A DNA stretch of 64,000 bases, from NCBI RefSeq assembly GCF_026810445.1, contig NZ_CP113949.1, forward strand, positions 4,154,001-4,218,000, given 5' to 3'. Shown here in pieces: positions 8,055 through 17,120 of this stretch. The notes under the pieces are model-generated. The model did no database searches and was not told where the DNA came from. It saw only the letters and a list, made by a program, of their open reading frames with translations. Within the stretch, counting starts at the first letter, position 1. Every line of letters begins with the position of its first letter. Source of the stretch: Pseudomonas sp. BSw22131. Lineage in GTDB: Bacteria > Pseudomonadota > Gammaproteobacteria > Pseudomonadales > Pseudomonadaceae. A program made the translations under genes and the position numbers.

Positions 8055-9665
8055 CTACCAAGCCGCGATATGCGAATCCGCCCGTGGCTCAGTGCCCCCG
8101 CACAACACGCCGGTGACCGGGTCACGCAGGATGATCTGCCCACGCCCGTAGTCGGTGAGGTCGCTGTCGGTCTGCACCTTATGCCCGCGCCGCGTCAGCG
8201 CATTGACCAAGTCGCGGGACGCACCGTGTTCGATGCCGACCTTTATGTCGCCCAGCCATTGCCAGCGCGGTGCGTCGAGGGCCGCCTGGGGGTTGAGGCC
8301 GAAGTCCACCAGGTTCATCACCATCTGCACATGGCCCTGGGGCTGCATGTAGCCGCCCATCACGCCGAACGGTCCAAGGGCCTCGCCGTCCTTGCTGAGA
8401 AAACCCGGGATGATGGTGTGGAAGGTTTTCTTGCCCGGCGCCAGGCAGTTGGCATGCCCCTCATCGAGGCTGAATTCCTGCCCGCGATTCTGCAGGGCGA
8501 TGCCACTGCCGGGCAGCACCACCCCGGAGCCGAAGCCGTGGTAGTTGCTCTGGATGAACGAGACCATATTGCCTTCGGCGTCGGCGGTCGCCAGGTAAAC
8601 CGTGCCGCTGGCGTGGGGGTCGCCGGGTTTGGGCGGCTGGGCCTGCTCGCCGATCTGGTCACGGCGACGGGTGCTGTAGTCGTCGCTCAGCAGGTCGGCC
8701 ACCGCCACGCGCATGTGCGCTGGGTCGGTGATGTAGTGCAGGCCGTCGCTGTAGGCCAGCTTCATGGCTTCCAGCTGGCGATGCCAGGTTTGCTGGCTGT
8801 CGCGGTGATCGAAGCTGAAGCCTTCGAGAATCTTCAGCGCCATCAGTGCGACCAGGCCCTGGCCGCTGGGCGGGATTTCCCAGACATCCACGCCACGGTA
8901 ATTGATGTGGATCGGCTCCACCCACTGCGCTCGGTAACCCTTGAGGTCGCTGGCGCGCAGGTAGCCACCGCTGGCGCGCGAATGTGCATCCAGGCGCTCA
9001 GCCAGAGCGCCGCGATAAAGGCTTTCGCAGCCAGTGGCGGCGAGTTCTTCCAGGGTTCGGGCCTGGGCCGGGTTGCGGAAAATCTCGCCCGCTTGGGGCG
9101 CGCGTCCATCAATGAGGAACGTGTCGAACCAGGCTTGCAGCACTTCGTCGCGGTGCGGGCTGAATTCGTTCAAGGATATCTGCCATTGATGGGCAACCAC
9201 CGGCGACAACGGAAAACCGTCGCGTGCCAGGCTGATGGCCGGCTGCAGCAAATCGGCAAACGGCAACTTGCCGAAGCGTTGAGACAGCTCGGCCCAGGCC
9301 GATGGGCAGCCCGGCACAGTGACCGGGGTCCAGCCGTATAGCGGCATCTGTTGATGCCCCGCCGCCTTGACCGCCTCGATACTCAAGGCGGCCGGCGCAT
9401 GGCCGTTGCCGTTCAGGCCATGCAACTGACCCCTGCACCACACAAGGGCAAACGCATCGCCGCCTATGCCGCAGCCAGTGGGCTCGACGACGGTGAGCGC
9501 CGCCGCTGTGGCGATGGCGGCATCAATGGCGTTGCCGCCTTTTTGCATGATCTGGATACCGGCCTGGGCCGCCAGCGGCTGGGATGCCGCGACCATGCCC
9601 CGACGCGCAAATACGCTCTGGCGTTGTGACGGGTAAGGGTATTCGTGAGCGGAAAATTTCAACAT
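8055..9665 (-). CDS. Gamma-glutamyltransferase family protein, leaderless
   Basis: A 536-residue Ntn-hydrolase of the gamma-glutamyltransferase family. It has the N-terminal MVAASQPLAAQAG and KGGNAIDAAIA segments, the GIGGDAFALVW motif near residue 67, and the autoprocessing junction with catalytic threonine T355 (HASGTVYLATAD), followed by the small-subunit SNYHGFGSG segment. Family members cleave themselves before this Thr and hydrolyse or transfer gamma-glutamyl groups. Unlike periplasmic Ggt, the N-terminus (MLKFSAHEYPYPSQRQ) has no signal peptide, so a cytoplasmic enzyme acting on an imported substrate is likely. It sits directly downstream of a polar amino-acid ABC transporter operon on the same strand. 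The exact substrate, or an acylase role, cannot be settled from sequence. Confidence 0.9.
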   Translation of the reverse strand: MLKFSAHEYPYPSQRQSVFARRGMVAASQPLAAQAGIQIMQKGGNAIDAAIATAAALTVVEPTGCGIGGDAFALVWCRGQLHGLNGNGHAPAALSIEAVKAAGHQQMPLYGWTPVTVPGCPSAWAELSQRFGKLPFADLLQPAISLARDGFPLSPVVAHQWQISLNEFSPHRDEVLQAWFDTFLIDGRAPQAGEIFRNPAQARTLEELAATGCESLYRGALAERLDAHSRASGGYLRASDLKGYRAQWVEPIHINYRGVDVWEIPPSGQGLVALMALKILEGFSFDHRDSQQTWHRQLEAMKLAYSDGLHYITDPAHMRVAVADLLSDDYSTRRRDQIGEQAQPPKPGDPHASGTVYLATADAEGNMVSFIQSNYHGFGSGVVLPGSGIALQNRGQEFSLDEGHANCLAPGKKTFHTIIPGFLSKDGEALGPFGVMGGYMQPQGHVQMVMNLVDFGLNPQAALDAPRWQWLGDIKVGIEHGASRDLVNALTRRGHKVQTDSDLTDYGRGQIILRDPVTGVLCGGTEPRADSHIAAW

Positions 9666-9687
9666 GGCAAAGGCTCTTCAAAAAAGG

Positions 9688-10467
9688 TCATAACACGCGG
9701 CTGAGAAACGCCCGGGTACGCGGATGGCTGGGGTGGCTGAAAATCTGCTCCGGCGGTCCTTGTTCGATCAGCTCGCCCTGATCAAGCACCACCACGCGAT
9801 CGGCCACTTCACGGGCAAAGCCCATTTCATGGGTGACTACCACCATGGTCATGCCCTCCTCGGCCAGTTCCTTCATAACCTGCAGGACCTCGCCGACGGT
9901 TTCCGGGTCGAGGGCGCTGGTAGGTTCGTCGAACAGCATCGCCTGGGGTTTCATCGCCAGCGCACGAGCAATCGCCACCCGTTGCTGCTGGCCGCCGGAG
10001 AGCATCGACGGATAATGGCTGGCCTTGTCCGCCAGGCCGACCCGCGCCAGTAAGCCGCGAGCCTGTTCCAGCGCCGCGGCACGCGGTACGCCGAGTACCT
10101 GAATCGGCGCTTCGATGATGTTCTCCAACGCGGTCATGTGCGGGAACAGATTGAAGCGCTGGAACACCATGCCGATGTCGCGGCGCTGGCGGGCGATGTT
10201 GCGCTCCGAATCGCGCACCAGGCTGCCATCGGCGCGTTCGCGATAACCCATGTCGCGGCCGTTGACGCGAATGCGCCCGCCCTGGATGTCTTCAAGCAGG
10301 TTGATGCAGCGGATAAAGGTGGTCTTGCCGGAGCCGGAGGCGCCGATCAGCACCACCACTTCGCCGCGCCGTACTTGCAGGGAGATGCCCTTGAGGATCT
10401 GCAACTCGCCGAACGACTTCTGGATATCCTGTGCGTCAATGATCAGCTCTTCACTTTGGTGCGCCAT
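9688..10467 (-). CDS. Polar amino-acid ABC transporter, ATP-binding protein
   Basis: About 259 residues from the ATG at 10467, which has a strong GAGGGG site upstream; the frame is open further upstream, but those 42 codons overlap the permease gene and lack a start signal. Visible motifs: Walker [11 protein letters not shown]-loop [16 protein letters not shown], signature [16 protein letters not shown], Walker [15 protein letters not shown] and the H-loop [12 protein letters not shown]. The sequence is typical of the HisP/GlnQ (PAAT) family and would energise the inner-membrane permease encoded next door. The three transporter genes and the gamma-glutamyltransferase gene lie in the same direction with gaps of 2-22 bp, which indicates one operon. 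Confidence 0.95.
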   Translation of the reverse strand: MAHQSEELIIDAQDIQKSFGELQILKGISLQVRRGEVVVLIGASGSGKTTFIRCINLLEDIQGGRIRVNGRDMGYRERADGSLVRDSERNIARQRRDIGMVFQRFNLFPHMTALENIIEAPIQVLGVPRAAALEQARGLLARVGLADKASHYPSMLSGGQQQRVAIARALAMKPQAMLFDEPTSALDPETVGEVLQVMKELAEEGMTMVVVTHEMGFAREVADRVVVLDQGELIEQGPPEQIFSHPSHPRTRAFLSRVL

Positions 10468-10469
10468 GG

Positions 10470-11246
10470 TTAACGTCCCCTCAGCAGTTTCAGGGTGCTG
10501 CGACCGAACATTCGGCTGGCGGCCGGAGGTGGCGACGAAGGTCGATCGGACTGGCCGAAGCGGTTTTCGAGCCAGCGCTGGAAAAAGCCCCACAGGGTGG
10601 TCAACGTCAGGAAGTAAATCGCGACAACCAGGTACAACTCGAATACGCGAAACGTCGCCGAGGTCACCATCTGCGTGCTGAGCAACAACTCTTGCACCCC
10701 GATCACACTGACCAGCGTGGTGTTCTTGAGCATCACATTGAACTCATTGCCCAGCGGCGGCACGATCACCCGAAACGCCTGGGGCAGCACAATGCGCCGC
10801 ATCAGCTTGCCGAACCCCATGCCCAGGGAACGCCCGGCTTCGTACTGGCCCTTGTCCACCGCGCCGATGCCGGCGCGGATGATTTCGGCCATGTACGCGC
10901 CTTCATTCAGCCCAAGGGCGATGATCGCCGCCTGGATATTGCCGGGGATGATCAGCCCAAACAGCTCGATGTCCTCGAAGCGGAAGATCCCGCCCGCTGC
11001 CAGTGCGGTGTACAAAAACACGATCTGCACCAGCAGCGGCGTGCCGCGCATCAGCCACACGTAAAGGCGTACCGGCAAATGCAGCAGCGGGTTCTTCGAC
11101 AGGCGCAACAGCGCCGCCGCCAAGCCCAGCGCACAGCCGAGCAGCATCGCCAGCACGCTGATCAGGCAAGTCAGCCACAACCCGGTGAGGTAGACCCCAC
11201 TGGGCTGCAGCAGGTATTGCCAGAACACATCCCAATTGAAATTCAT
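10470..11246 (-). CDS. Polar amino-acid ABC transporter permease
   Basis: A 258-residue inner-membrane permease of the HisM/GlnP type. It has about five hydrophobic helices, the first at roughly residues 18-45 ([20 protein letters not shown]). The EAA loop that contacts the ATPase is near 150-180 ([20 protein letters not shown]). Only one permease is present, so it would form a homodimer. It ends 2 bp before the ATPase start and begins 12 bp after the binding-protein stop, in the usual order binding protein, permease, ATPase. The C-terminal tail after the last helix is longer than needed and rich in Pro/Ser, which is common in this family. Confidence 0.94.
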   Translation of the reverse strand: MNFNWDVFWQYLLQPSGVYLTGLWLTCLISVLAMLLGCALGLAAALLRLSKNPLLHLPVRLYVWLMRGTPLLVQIVFLYTALAAGGIFRFEDIELFGLIIPGNIQAAIIALGLNEGAYMAEIIRAGIGAVDKGQYEAGRSLGMGFGKLMRRIVLPQAFRVIVPPLGNEFNVMLKNTTLVSVIGVQELLLSTQMVTSATFRVFELYLVVAIYFLTLTTLWGFFQRWLENRFGQSDRPSSPPPAASRMFGRSTLKLLRGR

Positions 11247-11258
11247 CGTTTTAGAACC

Positions 11259-12068
11259 TCAGTCGAGTGTGTCGCTGCTGACATGCCATTTGTTGAGCAA
11301 TTGCGCATAGCTCCCGTCGCTGCGCATGTCGCTGATGATCTGCTGCACGGCGGCGGTCAGTTGCGGGTCGTCCTTGCGCATGCCCAAGCCAGTGAGGATG
11401 CGGCTGAATGCAGGCACCCCTTCCTGGAACAGATCCGGGGCCATCGCAGCGTAGTAACCGGCGGTTTCAACGGTGGTGCCATAGGCGTCGACCTGGCTGA
11501 TGCGCAGCGCCTGGAAGGCATCGGTGTCGGTGTTGTAGACCACCATCTTCATCGGTGGCTTGCCGGCCTTGGCGAGGCTTTCGTTCTGGGTGTCCAGAAG
11601 GGTCTTGATGGTGGAACCGTTGAGCACCGCCACCTTATGCGCGGACAGGTCATCCAGGGTCTTTAGGCCTTTGGGGTTGCCCTTGGGTACCACCACCGCC
11701 TGGCTGGAGTACATGTAGTTGACGATGTCGATCACCTGACGGCGCTCGGGCTTGTCGAACAACTGGTCGACGATCATGTCGCACTGCTGGGCAAGCAGCG
11801 CCGGCACCAGGCCGGAAAACGGAATGACCCGCCACTGCACGTTTTTATTGCCCAGGCGCTTGGCGATTTCCAGGCCCAGGTCAACCGTGAGCCCACGCGG
11901 TTTCTGGGATTCGTCGAAGGAAACCAGCGGCGGTGAATCCATCCCCGAGCAGTATGTGAGCTTGTCGACCTTTTGCAGACGCTCCGGCACCAGGGGCGCG
12001 GCAAACGCCCATTGTGTGCAGAGGCCAAGGGTTACAGCCACCAGCAAGGCGCGGTGTTGTTTATGCAT
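11259..12068 (-). CDS. Periplasmic substrate-binding protein of polar amino-acid ABC transporter
   Basis: About 269 residues from the ATG at 12068, preceded by GGAG 9 nt upstream; an in-frame GTG at 12083 overlaps that site and is less likely. A signal peptide is clear: HKQHR basic end, LLVAVTLGLCTQW core, cleavage near AFA-A. The mature protein is a family 3 solute-binding protein (SBP_bac_3), with LTYCSGMDSPPLVSFDE at the start of lobe 1, GLTVDLGLEIAKRLG, and the typical DMIVDQLFDKPERRQVID segment. The arginine/aspartate ligand pattern suggests an amino acid or a small amino-acid derivative. With a gamma-glutamyltransferase in the operon, a gamma-glutamyl compound is a reasonable guess. Confidence 0.93.
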   Translation of the reverse strand: MHKQHRALLVAVTLGLCTQWAFAAPLVPERLQKVDKLTYCSGMDSPPLVSFDESQKPRGLTVDLGLEIAKRLGNKNVQWRVIPFSGLVPALLAQQCDMIVDQLFDKPERRQVIDIVNYMYSSQAVVVPKGNPKGLKTLDDLSAHKVAVLNGSTIKTLLDTQNESLAKAGKPPMKMVVYNTDTDAFQALRISQVDAYGTTVETAGYYAAMAPDLFQEGVPAFSRILTGLGMRKDDPQLTAAVQQIISDMRSDGSYAQLLNKWHVSSDTLD

Positions 12069-12121
12069 GACCAGACACTCCACTTCGTTGAATAACGGGG
12101 CAGGATCGACGTCGAAACATG

Positions 12122-12139
12122 GGCGGGTTCAGACCCGCC
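12122..12139. terminator. Hairpin between binding-protein and GntR genes
   Basis: GGCGGGT (12122-12128) and ACCCGCC (12133-12139) form a 7-bp stem with a TCAG loop. On the plus strand a T-rich run (TCTCTTATTTTT) follows. The hairpin is immediately downstream of the GntR stop on the minus strand, so it could end or dampen GntR transcription before the transporter operon. Confidence 0.45.
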
Positions 12140-12143
12140 TCTC

Positions 12144-12812
12144 TTATTTTTCCAATTGCAGAAATTGAATCAGCAGCGGTACGGTGCTTTCGATGTGTTC
12201 GCACACCACGGCTTCGGCGCGGGCGGCGTCACCGGCGCGGATCGCGTCGAGGATTACCGCGTGTTCCTGGCGCGCGCTGAGGGGTTTTTCGCTGTGCTGC
12301 AGCCACAAGCGCATGGGAGCCTCTACCAGCGAATACAACGCCGAAATCTGCTTCAGCAAGCGCGGCCGGCCGCTGAGCCCGCACAGGTATTCGTGAAAGG
12401 CGCGGTGGCGACGGACCCACGCTGCGCTCTCGTCGCGGTAATCATCCATCTCGTCCAACAGCCGCTCCAGAGCCGCCATCTGGCGCTCCCCAATGCGGCT
12501 GACCGCGACGCGCACCGCCAGGCCTTCAAGTGCACTACGCATCTCGAACACCTCTTGCAGCTCATCGATATCCAGACCGCTGACGATGGCACCGCGATTG
12601 GGCCGCAGCGTTACCAGGCCCTGAGCATCCAGGCGGCGGAATGCTTCGCGCACCGGCATGCGACTCATGCCGATTTCGCCGGCAATATCCTCGGCAATCA
12701 GGCGATCGCCTTTGCGGAAACGGCCGCCGCAGATGGCATCGAGGAGGAAGTTGTAGGCCTCTTCTTCTGCAGTGAGAGGCTGGCGGTCAACGTAAGCGGG
12801 GGCAAATTGCAT
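12144..12812 (-). CDS. GntR-family regulator, FCD subfamily
   Basis: About 222 residues from the ATG at 12812, chosen for the GAGG site 6 nt upstream; the upstream ATG at 12860 lacks one. The wHTH comes first (FRKGDRLIAEDIAGEIGMSR, then PVREAFRRLDAQGLVTLRPN and wing RGAIVSGLD). The FCD effector domain follows, with the acidic EMRSALEGLAVR and the histidine-containing RRHRAFHEYLCGL segments that bind a metal or ligand. The gene lies just upstream of, and in the same direction as, the ABC transporter/gamma-glutamyltransferase operon, and is the obvious candidate regulator. The upstream sequence TTTGTATTTTTGTATCC on the plus strand may hold its site. Confidence 0.93.
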   Translation of the reverse strand: MQFAPAYVDRQPLTAEEEAYNFLLDAICGGRFRKGDRLIAEDIAGEIGMSRMPVREAFRRLDAQGLVTLRPNRGAIVSGLDIDELQEVFEMRSALEGLAVRVAVSRIGERQMAALERLLDEMDDYRDESAAWVRRHRAFHEYLCGLSGRPRLLKQISALYSLVEAPMRLWLQHSEKPLSARQEHAVILDAIRAGDAARAEAVVCEHIESTVPLLIQFLQLEK

Positions 12813-13151
12813 TGGCAGCCTCTTTGTATTTTTGTATCCAATTATCCATGAATGCAACAAAGCATGGTGCGTGCCAATAACCCTTGTTGAAGGTTAACTG
12901 ACTGATTCAAATGCAATTTTTGGTTGATACGCGGGAGAGATGTCGCAAGAAAATAGAGCCGTGTGCTACCAGATGGCACAGCGCCGGCCCGTTTCTGTGC
13001 AGGGAAGTAGCGAGTTGCGATAGATGTTGGCTTTGCCGGACTACCGCAGTTACCTAATCGACCGAGTTGTTATCGCTGATGCTGAATTGACCCTGATAGC
13101 GAGTACGGGTCGGGCGAGCGAGCCAGTCATGCCTGACTCACTCAGCCGTAT
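12813..13151. other. Intergenic region, no gene seen
   Basis: I see no gene in these 339 bases. Next to the GntR start are repeated TTTGTAT elements (about 12823-12838) that could be operator half-sites. Near 13118-13140 a hairpin (GAGTCAG paired with CTGGCTC, one wobble) lies just downstream of the secreted hypothetical gene and may serve as its terminator. The rest is featureless. Confidence 0.4.
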
Positions 13152-13772
13152 CTATTCGCCGATAACGGTATTGACCAGCGCGGCGTGGGCTTTGGGGTTG
13201 TCTGCGTTGGTCAGCACCGTCACCACAGCAGACTGTGTGCTGGAGGCTGCCACAACCGAGGTCGCGAGCATCTGCTTACCACCCAGATTGAAAGAGGTGT
13301 CTAGCTGACGCAAGCCCAGCCCATTGGCTTTTAAGACGCTCTTTTCTCCTAGTTTTTTAAAGTCTTTGTAGCTTGAGCTCTGCTCCAATTCTGTGCCCTT
13401 CACAATAGCGCTCAATGTGAAGTCGTCATCGTCGGAGTCAGCGTCCACCAATAGCGGCATCTGTGCGGTGATCAGCAAACTTTTTTCTGCAGTGCTGAGG
13501 TAGCTTGCACCTTTTGCCCCCATCGCTATGGCTCTGGGGTCCAGTGGATTAGGGTCTTTGGCATATCCGGCAGGTATGTTGAACGAGAACTTGCCCCCCA
13601 GCATCGAGGCCTGTTCTGCGGTGTAGCTGCTACTGGCCTCCGGAGGCGACGAGGCGGCATGGGCTATCGAGGCACCAAGGCTAACGGATACAGCAAAGCT
13701 CAGGGCCAAGCCCAATGCAGCGTTTTTAAGAGGTCGGTTCGTCATGGCAGGCAAATTCCATTTATTCAACAT
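13152..13772 (-). CDS. Secreted hypothetical protein
   Basis: A 206-residue protein with a convincing signal peptide (basic NRPLKN, core AALGLALSFAVSVSLGA, cleavage near AHA-A), so it is periplasmic or exported. The mature part begins with a low-complexity Ser/Pro/Glu linker, followed by an alpha/beta domain starting GKFSFNIPAGYAKDP. That opening recalls the small DcrB/DUF1795-like lipoprotein fold, in which similar words (F..P..F) begin the domain, but I cannot confirm the family. It has an acidic DADSDDDD loop mid-protein. The ATG at 13772 has AGGA 8 nt upstream and is preferred over the ATG at 13745. It is isolated between the GntR gene and plus-strand small genes. Function unknown. Confidence 0.75.
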   Translation of the reverse strand: MLNKWNLPAMTNRPLKNAALGLALSFAVSVSLGASIAHAASSPPEASSSYTAEQASMLGGKFSFNIPAGYAKDPNPLDPRAIAMGAKGASYLSTAEKSLLITAQMPLLVDADSDDDDFTLSAIVKGTELEQSSSYKDFKKLGEKSVLKANGLGLRQLDTSFNLGGKQMLATSVVAASSTQSAVVTVLTNADNPKAHAALVNTVIGE

Positions 13773-13984
13773 CGTTCAATTCCTGGAAAAATAATGACGG
13801 TAAGACGCGCACGATTCAAAACGCCGGTAAGAGCCGCGCTTGCGAATTAGCTGACATGCGCTCTGTACGTTCGTTCACGTTAGCGCTGAGTCTGCAGCGA
13901 CCCGGGCCCTATTGTGCTGGTTGGTGCCAGCCGGCCGATACGCCTTACCGCGCCTCGCACGCGATCTTCTTACGGGAACGCGCG

Positions 13985-14209
13985 ATGCAAAAATATGACG
14001 CAGTCGGTCAGGTTCCTGAATCCATGCGAATTCGCCTCCTCTCACGGCGCACTTATAACCGGAGCGGCATGATGCTTGATGCGGAGGTTGTCGCCGGGAC
14101 AGAAATAGAACATGTAGTCGTCCGAATGCTTGCCGATCCGAATGTCAGTCACCTTCACGTTCACCATGCCAGGCAAGGATGTTACGCCGTACGGATAGAT
14201 AGGGCTTAG
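13985..14209 (+). CDS. Small hypothetical protein
   Basis: A 74-residue frame from the ATG at 13985 with GGGA upstream. The longer in-frame start at 13856 adds 43 residues of unlikely composition. The protein reads MQKYDAVGQVPESMRIRLLS and ends with a His-rich segment (SHLHVHHARQGCYAVRIDRA). Its composition is plausible for a folded small protein. I do not recognise a family. It could be a Pseudomonas-specific orphan or a chance frame. Confidence 0.5.
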   Translation: MQKYDAVGQVPESMRIRLLSRRTYNRSGMMLDAEVVAGTEIEHVVVRMLADPNVSHLHVHHARQGCYAVRIDRA

Positions 14210-14328
14210 TCCTCACCTGACGCATCAAAAAGATTGAACCGCTTTTAAACGCGTTCGCCTAATGATCAGCTTGTGGATATTCCCACATGCCATGTGCCAA
14301 TGACGGCACACTCCGAGAGGTGGTTCAC

Positions 14329-14568
14329 GTGGCTAAAGACGACAAGAAAAGCAAAGGTGAAGCTTCGAAAGCCAGCAAGGATTTGAAGGATAAAAACGCA
14401 TCCCCGGCAAAGAAATCAGCCGCCGCTTCAGCGCTTTCAAAATCTTCCGAAAAGAAAGACAAGAAAAAAGACGCTGAGCCAAAGAAGTCTGAAAAGAAAG
14501 CGGACAGCAAGCCAGAAAAGGCCAAGAAGTCCGAGAAAGCAGAAAAGCCTGCGAAAAAGAAGAAGTGA
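14329..14568 (+). CDS. Lysine/alanine-rich basic protein
   Basis: A 79-residue, extremely basic, low-complexity protein starting at the GTG at 14329, which has a strong GAGAGGTGG site upstream. An ATG at 14287 in the same frame has none. It is made almost wholly of Lys, Ala, Ser, Glu, Asp and Pro in KK/EK/AKK repeats (for example SEKKDKKKD, ending EKPAKKKK), with no hydrophobic core, so it should be disordered. Such tails resemble the histone H1-like AlgP/HctB type of nucleic-acid-binding proteins, but a specific relation cannot be claimed. The A-rich coding strand differs sharply in base composition from its neighbours, which follows from the Lys codons. A hairpin follows the stop. Confidence 0.7.
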   Translation: MAKDDKKSKGEASKASKDLKDKNASPAKKSAAASALSKSSEKKDKKKDAEPKKSEKKADSKPEKAKKSEKAEKPAKKKK

Positions 14569-14580
14569 CATCTTCTGTAT

Positions 14581-14601
14581 GCTAGGGCTCTACGCCCTAG
14601 C
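14581..14601 (+). terminator. Hairpin after the lysine-rich gene
   Basis: GCTAGGGC (14581-14588) pairs perfectly with GCCCTAGC (14594-14601) around a 5-nt loop, 12 bp after the stop. No T tract follows, so it may act as a Rho-assisted end or a stability hairpin. Confidence 0.45.
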
Positions 14602-14779
14602 GTCCACACGCTGCCCGGATCGGGAGCGCTGCCTGACCCGTCTCATCGATTGCACTGATGATTACTATCGAAATACCCCCCTGTGTGGTTGCCAGAGCCG
14701 CCTCCTATAATCGCCCCCCGATTTGTCCCCGCTCTCTCCGCCTGCCTTCAGGCGACATTCTCCTCTGGAACCCAGACTT

Positions 14780-16006
14780 ATGCCCAGCGCCAGCCAAGCC
14801 CCTCACAGCCCCCCCGAGCACAGTCAACAGAGCGTCAAACAGCAGTGGCTGGCGATTCTTTCGGTCGCCGTGGGTGCCTTCGCCCTGGTGACCAGTGAGT
14901 TTCTCCCGGTAGGCGTGCTCAACGATGTCGCCAGCGATCTGGGCATCAGCGCAGGCCACGCCGGGCTGATGATTACCCTGCCCGGCATCATGGCCGCCCT
15001 CGCCGCCCCTTTGCTGTCTGTGGGCATTGGCGCCATGGACCGACGTTATCTGCTTATTGCCTTGACGCTGCTCATGATCATCGCCAACTCGGTGGTGGCT
15101 TACGCCAGTGACTTCAGTCTGCTGCTGTTCGGCCGTGTACTGCTGGGCATCAGCATCGGCGGGTTCTGGGCCACGGCCATTGCCCTCAGTGGCCGACTGG
15201 CGCCCAAGGGCGTGGGTGTCGCACAGGCTACCTCGATCATCATGGTCGGTGTGACCCTCGCGACTGTGTTGGGCGTGCCCGTCGGCACTTGGCTGAGTGG
15301 CCTGATGGGCTGGCGCATGACCTTTCTGGTAACCGCGATCGTGGGCATACCGGTGCTGCTGGCGCAGATCTTCCTGCTGCCGCGGCTTACCCCGGACAAA
15401 GCCATTCGCATCAGTGACCTGCCGGCCTTGTTCATCAATCCACAAGCCCGGGTGGGATTGATCGCGGTGTTGCTGATTGGTCTTGCGCACTTTGCCGCGT
15501 ACACCTATGTCGCGCCCTTTTTCAAACAAAGCGCCGGCTTCGATGGGCCGACGATTGGCTCACTGCTGCTGCTCTACGGGATCGCCGGGGTGATGGGCAA
15601 TGTCTTTGCCGGTTTCGCCGCCAACCGAAGCGTGCGCAACACCCTGCTACTGGTCGCACTGATGATCGGCATCAGCACCGCGCTGTTCCCCTATTTCGCC
15701 ACCGGCATGACCGGCGCAGCGATGTTGATCGCGCTCTGGGGCTTCGCGTTCGGCGCCTTCCCGGCATGCGCCAGTATCTGGATGTTCGTCGTAGCGCCCA
15801 AGGACGTCGAACGCGGCATGCCGCTGTTCGTCGCCTTATTCCAAGTGATCATTGCGTTGGGCTCGTTCTTCGGCGGGCAGATCGTCGACCAACTGGGCAG
15901 CTCGGTGCTGTTGAGTCTGGCCACGGTCTTGGTGGGCTGCGGCTTTGTCACGGTGCTTGTGTTGGGGCGTAATGTCAGCAATCACCTGGCCGCCCAATCC
16001 TGCTAA
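14780..16006 (+). CDS. MFS transporter, NepI/SotB-like DHA1 exporter
   Basis: About 408 residues from the ATG at 14780. The upstream extension begins at a TTG and is discarded. It has twelve predicted helices, the first at about residues 22-45 (LAILSVAVGAFALVTSEFLP). The MFS loop 2-3 signature is present in the reduced form MDRRYLL. The SEFLPVGVL and LLGISIGGFWATAIAL segments closely recall NepI (purine ribonucleoside exporter) and SotB/AraJ drug:H+ antiporters. The substrate is unknown; efflux of a sugar, nucleoside or drug at the inner membrane is likely. It stands alone, convergent with the che operon: cheB ends 31 bp after its stop. Confidence 0.9.
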   Translation: MPSASQAPHSPPEHSQQSVKQQWLAILSVAVGAFALVTSEFLPVGVLNDVASDLGISAGHAGLMITLPGIMAALAAPLLSVGIGAMDRRYLLIALTLLMIIANSVVAYASDFSLLLFGRVLLGISIGGFWATAIALSGRLAPKGVGVAQATSIIMVGVTLATVLGVPVGTWLSGLMGWRMTFLVTAIVGIPVLLAQIFLLPRLTPDKAIRISDLPALFINPQARVGLIAVLLIGLAHFAAYTYVAPFFKQSAGFDGPTIGSLLLLYGIAGVMGNVFAGFAANRSVRNTLLLVALMIGISTALFPYFATGMTGAAMLIALWGFAFGAFPACASIWMFVVAPKDVERGMPLFVALFQVIIALGSFFGGQIVDQLGSSVLLSLATVLVGCGFVTVLVLGRNVSNHLAAQSC

Positions 16007-16037
16007 CCAGGTAGTTCTTGCAGGCTGGCGCTCCACT

Positions 16038-17120
16038 TCACTTGTACAAGATCGCCTGATGAATGTTCTCCAGCGCCATGATGCGCTGGGCGGCATTGAG
16101 TTTGATTGCCTCCTTGGGCATGCCGAACACCACGCAACTGGCCTCGTCCTGGGCAACGGTGGCAGCTCCGGCATCCAGCATCTCCTTGAGCCCGCGCGCG
16201 CCATCGTCGCCCATGCCGGTCATGATGATGCCGGTGGCGTTCTTGCCGGCGAACTTGGCCACCGAGCGAAACAACACATCCACTGAAGGCCGATGCCGGT
16301 TGACCAGCGGACCGTCGATAACCTGGGCGTGATAGTAGGCGCCGCTGCGGGTGACCATCAGGTGCTTGCCACCGGGGGCGATCAGCGCCAGGCCGGGCAG
16401 GATGCGGTCGTTGCTGCGCGCTTCACGCACCTCGATCTCACAGATGCTGTTGAGGCGCTCGGCAAAGGAGGCGGTGAATTTCTCTGGCATGTGCTGCACG
16501 ATCACCATGCCGGGGCAGACCCTCGGCAGCGCCGTCAGCACTGCTTCCAGCGCCTGAGTACCACCCGTGGAAGTGCCGATGGCGACGATACGTTCAGTGG
16601 TCTGAGCCATGGCCTGGCCATTGGCGGCAGGCAGAATCGCATCCGCGCTGAGCTTGCCGGCCGGGGCACGTAACGGCGCGGGGCTGGCGCTGCGCTTTCC
16701 CAGGTTTCTGACGTTGGAGTTCGCCGCAGCGCGTATCGCTGCGACCAACTCGGCGGCCGATTCAATCAGGAAATTCTTCAGCCCGGTCGTGGGTTTGGTG
16801 ATGATTTCCACAGCGCCCGCCGACAGCGCCTGCAGGGAGGTTTCCGCGCCTTTCTGGGTCAGCGAGGAACAGATCACCACCGGCGTCGGCCGCTCGCTCA
16901 TGATTTTTTTGAGAAAGGTAATGCCATCCATTCGCGGCATTTCCACGTCCAGTACGATCACATCCGGCCATTCCCGGGCGAGCTTGTCCATGGCAAAAAT
17001 CGGATCGGAAGCGGCGCCCATCACGTGAATATCCGGCGTGTCGCTGAGAATCGCCAGCAGCACCTGCCGCACCACTGCCGAGTCATCGACTAGTAGCACA
17101 CTGATTTTTTTGGTAGGCAT
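16038..17120 (-). CDS. cheB: Chemotaxis methylesterase/deamidase CheB
   Basis: About 360 residues from the ATG at 17120; an upstream in-frame ATG at 17162 adds 14 residues and cannot be excluded. The N-terminal receiver has [10 protein letters not shown], the phosphorylated Asp in [11 protein letters not shown] and Lys in ITKPTT. The C-terminal esterase has the catalytic Ser in GTSTGG, His in VQHMPEKF and Asp in GMGDDGA. It removes methyl groups from receptors and deamidates glutamines, countering CheR. Its start overlaps the 3' end of cheD by 38 bp, indicating translational coupling in the che operon. It is the last gene of the operon. Confidence 0.97.
   Translation of the reverse strand: MPTKKISVLLVDDSAVVRQVLLAILSDTPDIHVMGAASDPIFAMDKLAREWPDVIVLDVEMPRMDGITFLKKIMSERPTPVVICSSLTQKGAETSLQALSAGAVEIITKPTTGLKNFLIESAAELVAAIRAAANSNVRNLGKRSASPAPLRAPAGKLSADAILPAANGQAMAQTTERIVAIGTSTGGTQALEAVLTALPRVCPGMVIVQHMPEKFTASFAERLNSICEIEVREARSNDRILPGLALIAPGGKHLMVTRSGAYYHAQVIDGPLVNRHRPSVDVLFRSVAKFAGKNATGIIMTGMGDDGARGLKEMLDAGAATVAQDEASCVVFGMPKEAIKLNAAQRIMALENIHQAILYK

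Noticed and set aside
7839..9341. 500-codon plus-strand open frame
   Set aside because: Most of it lies antisense to the gamma-glutamyltransferase gene, whose catalytic motifs are intact. The first part was kept only as a weak remnant note.
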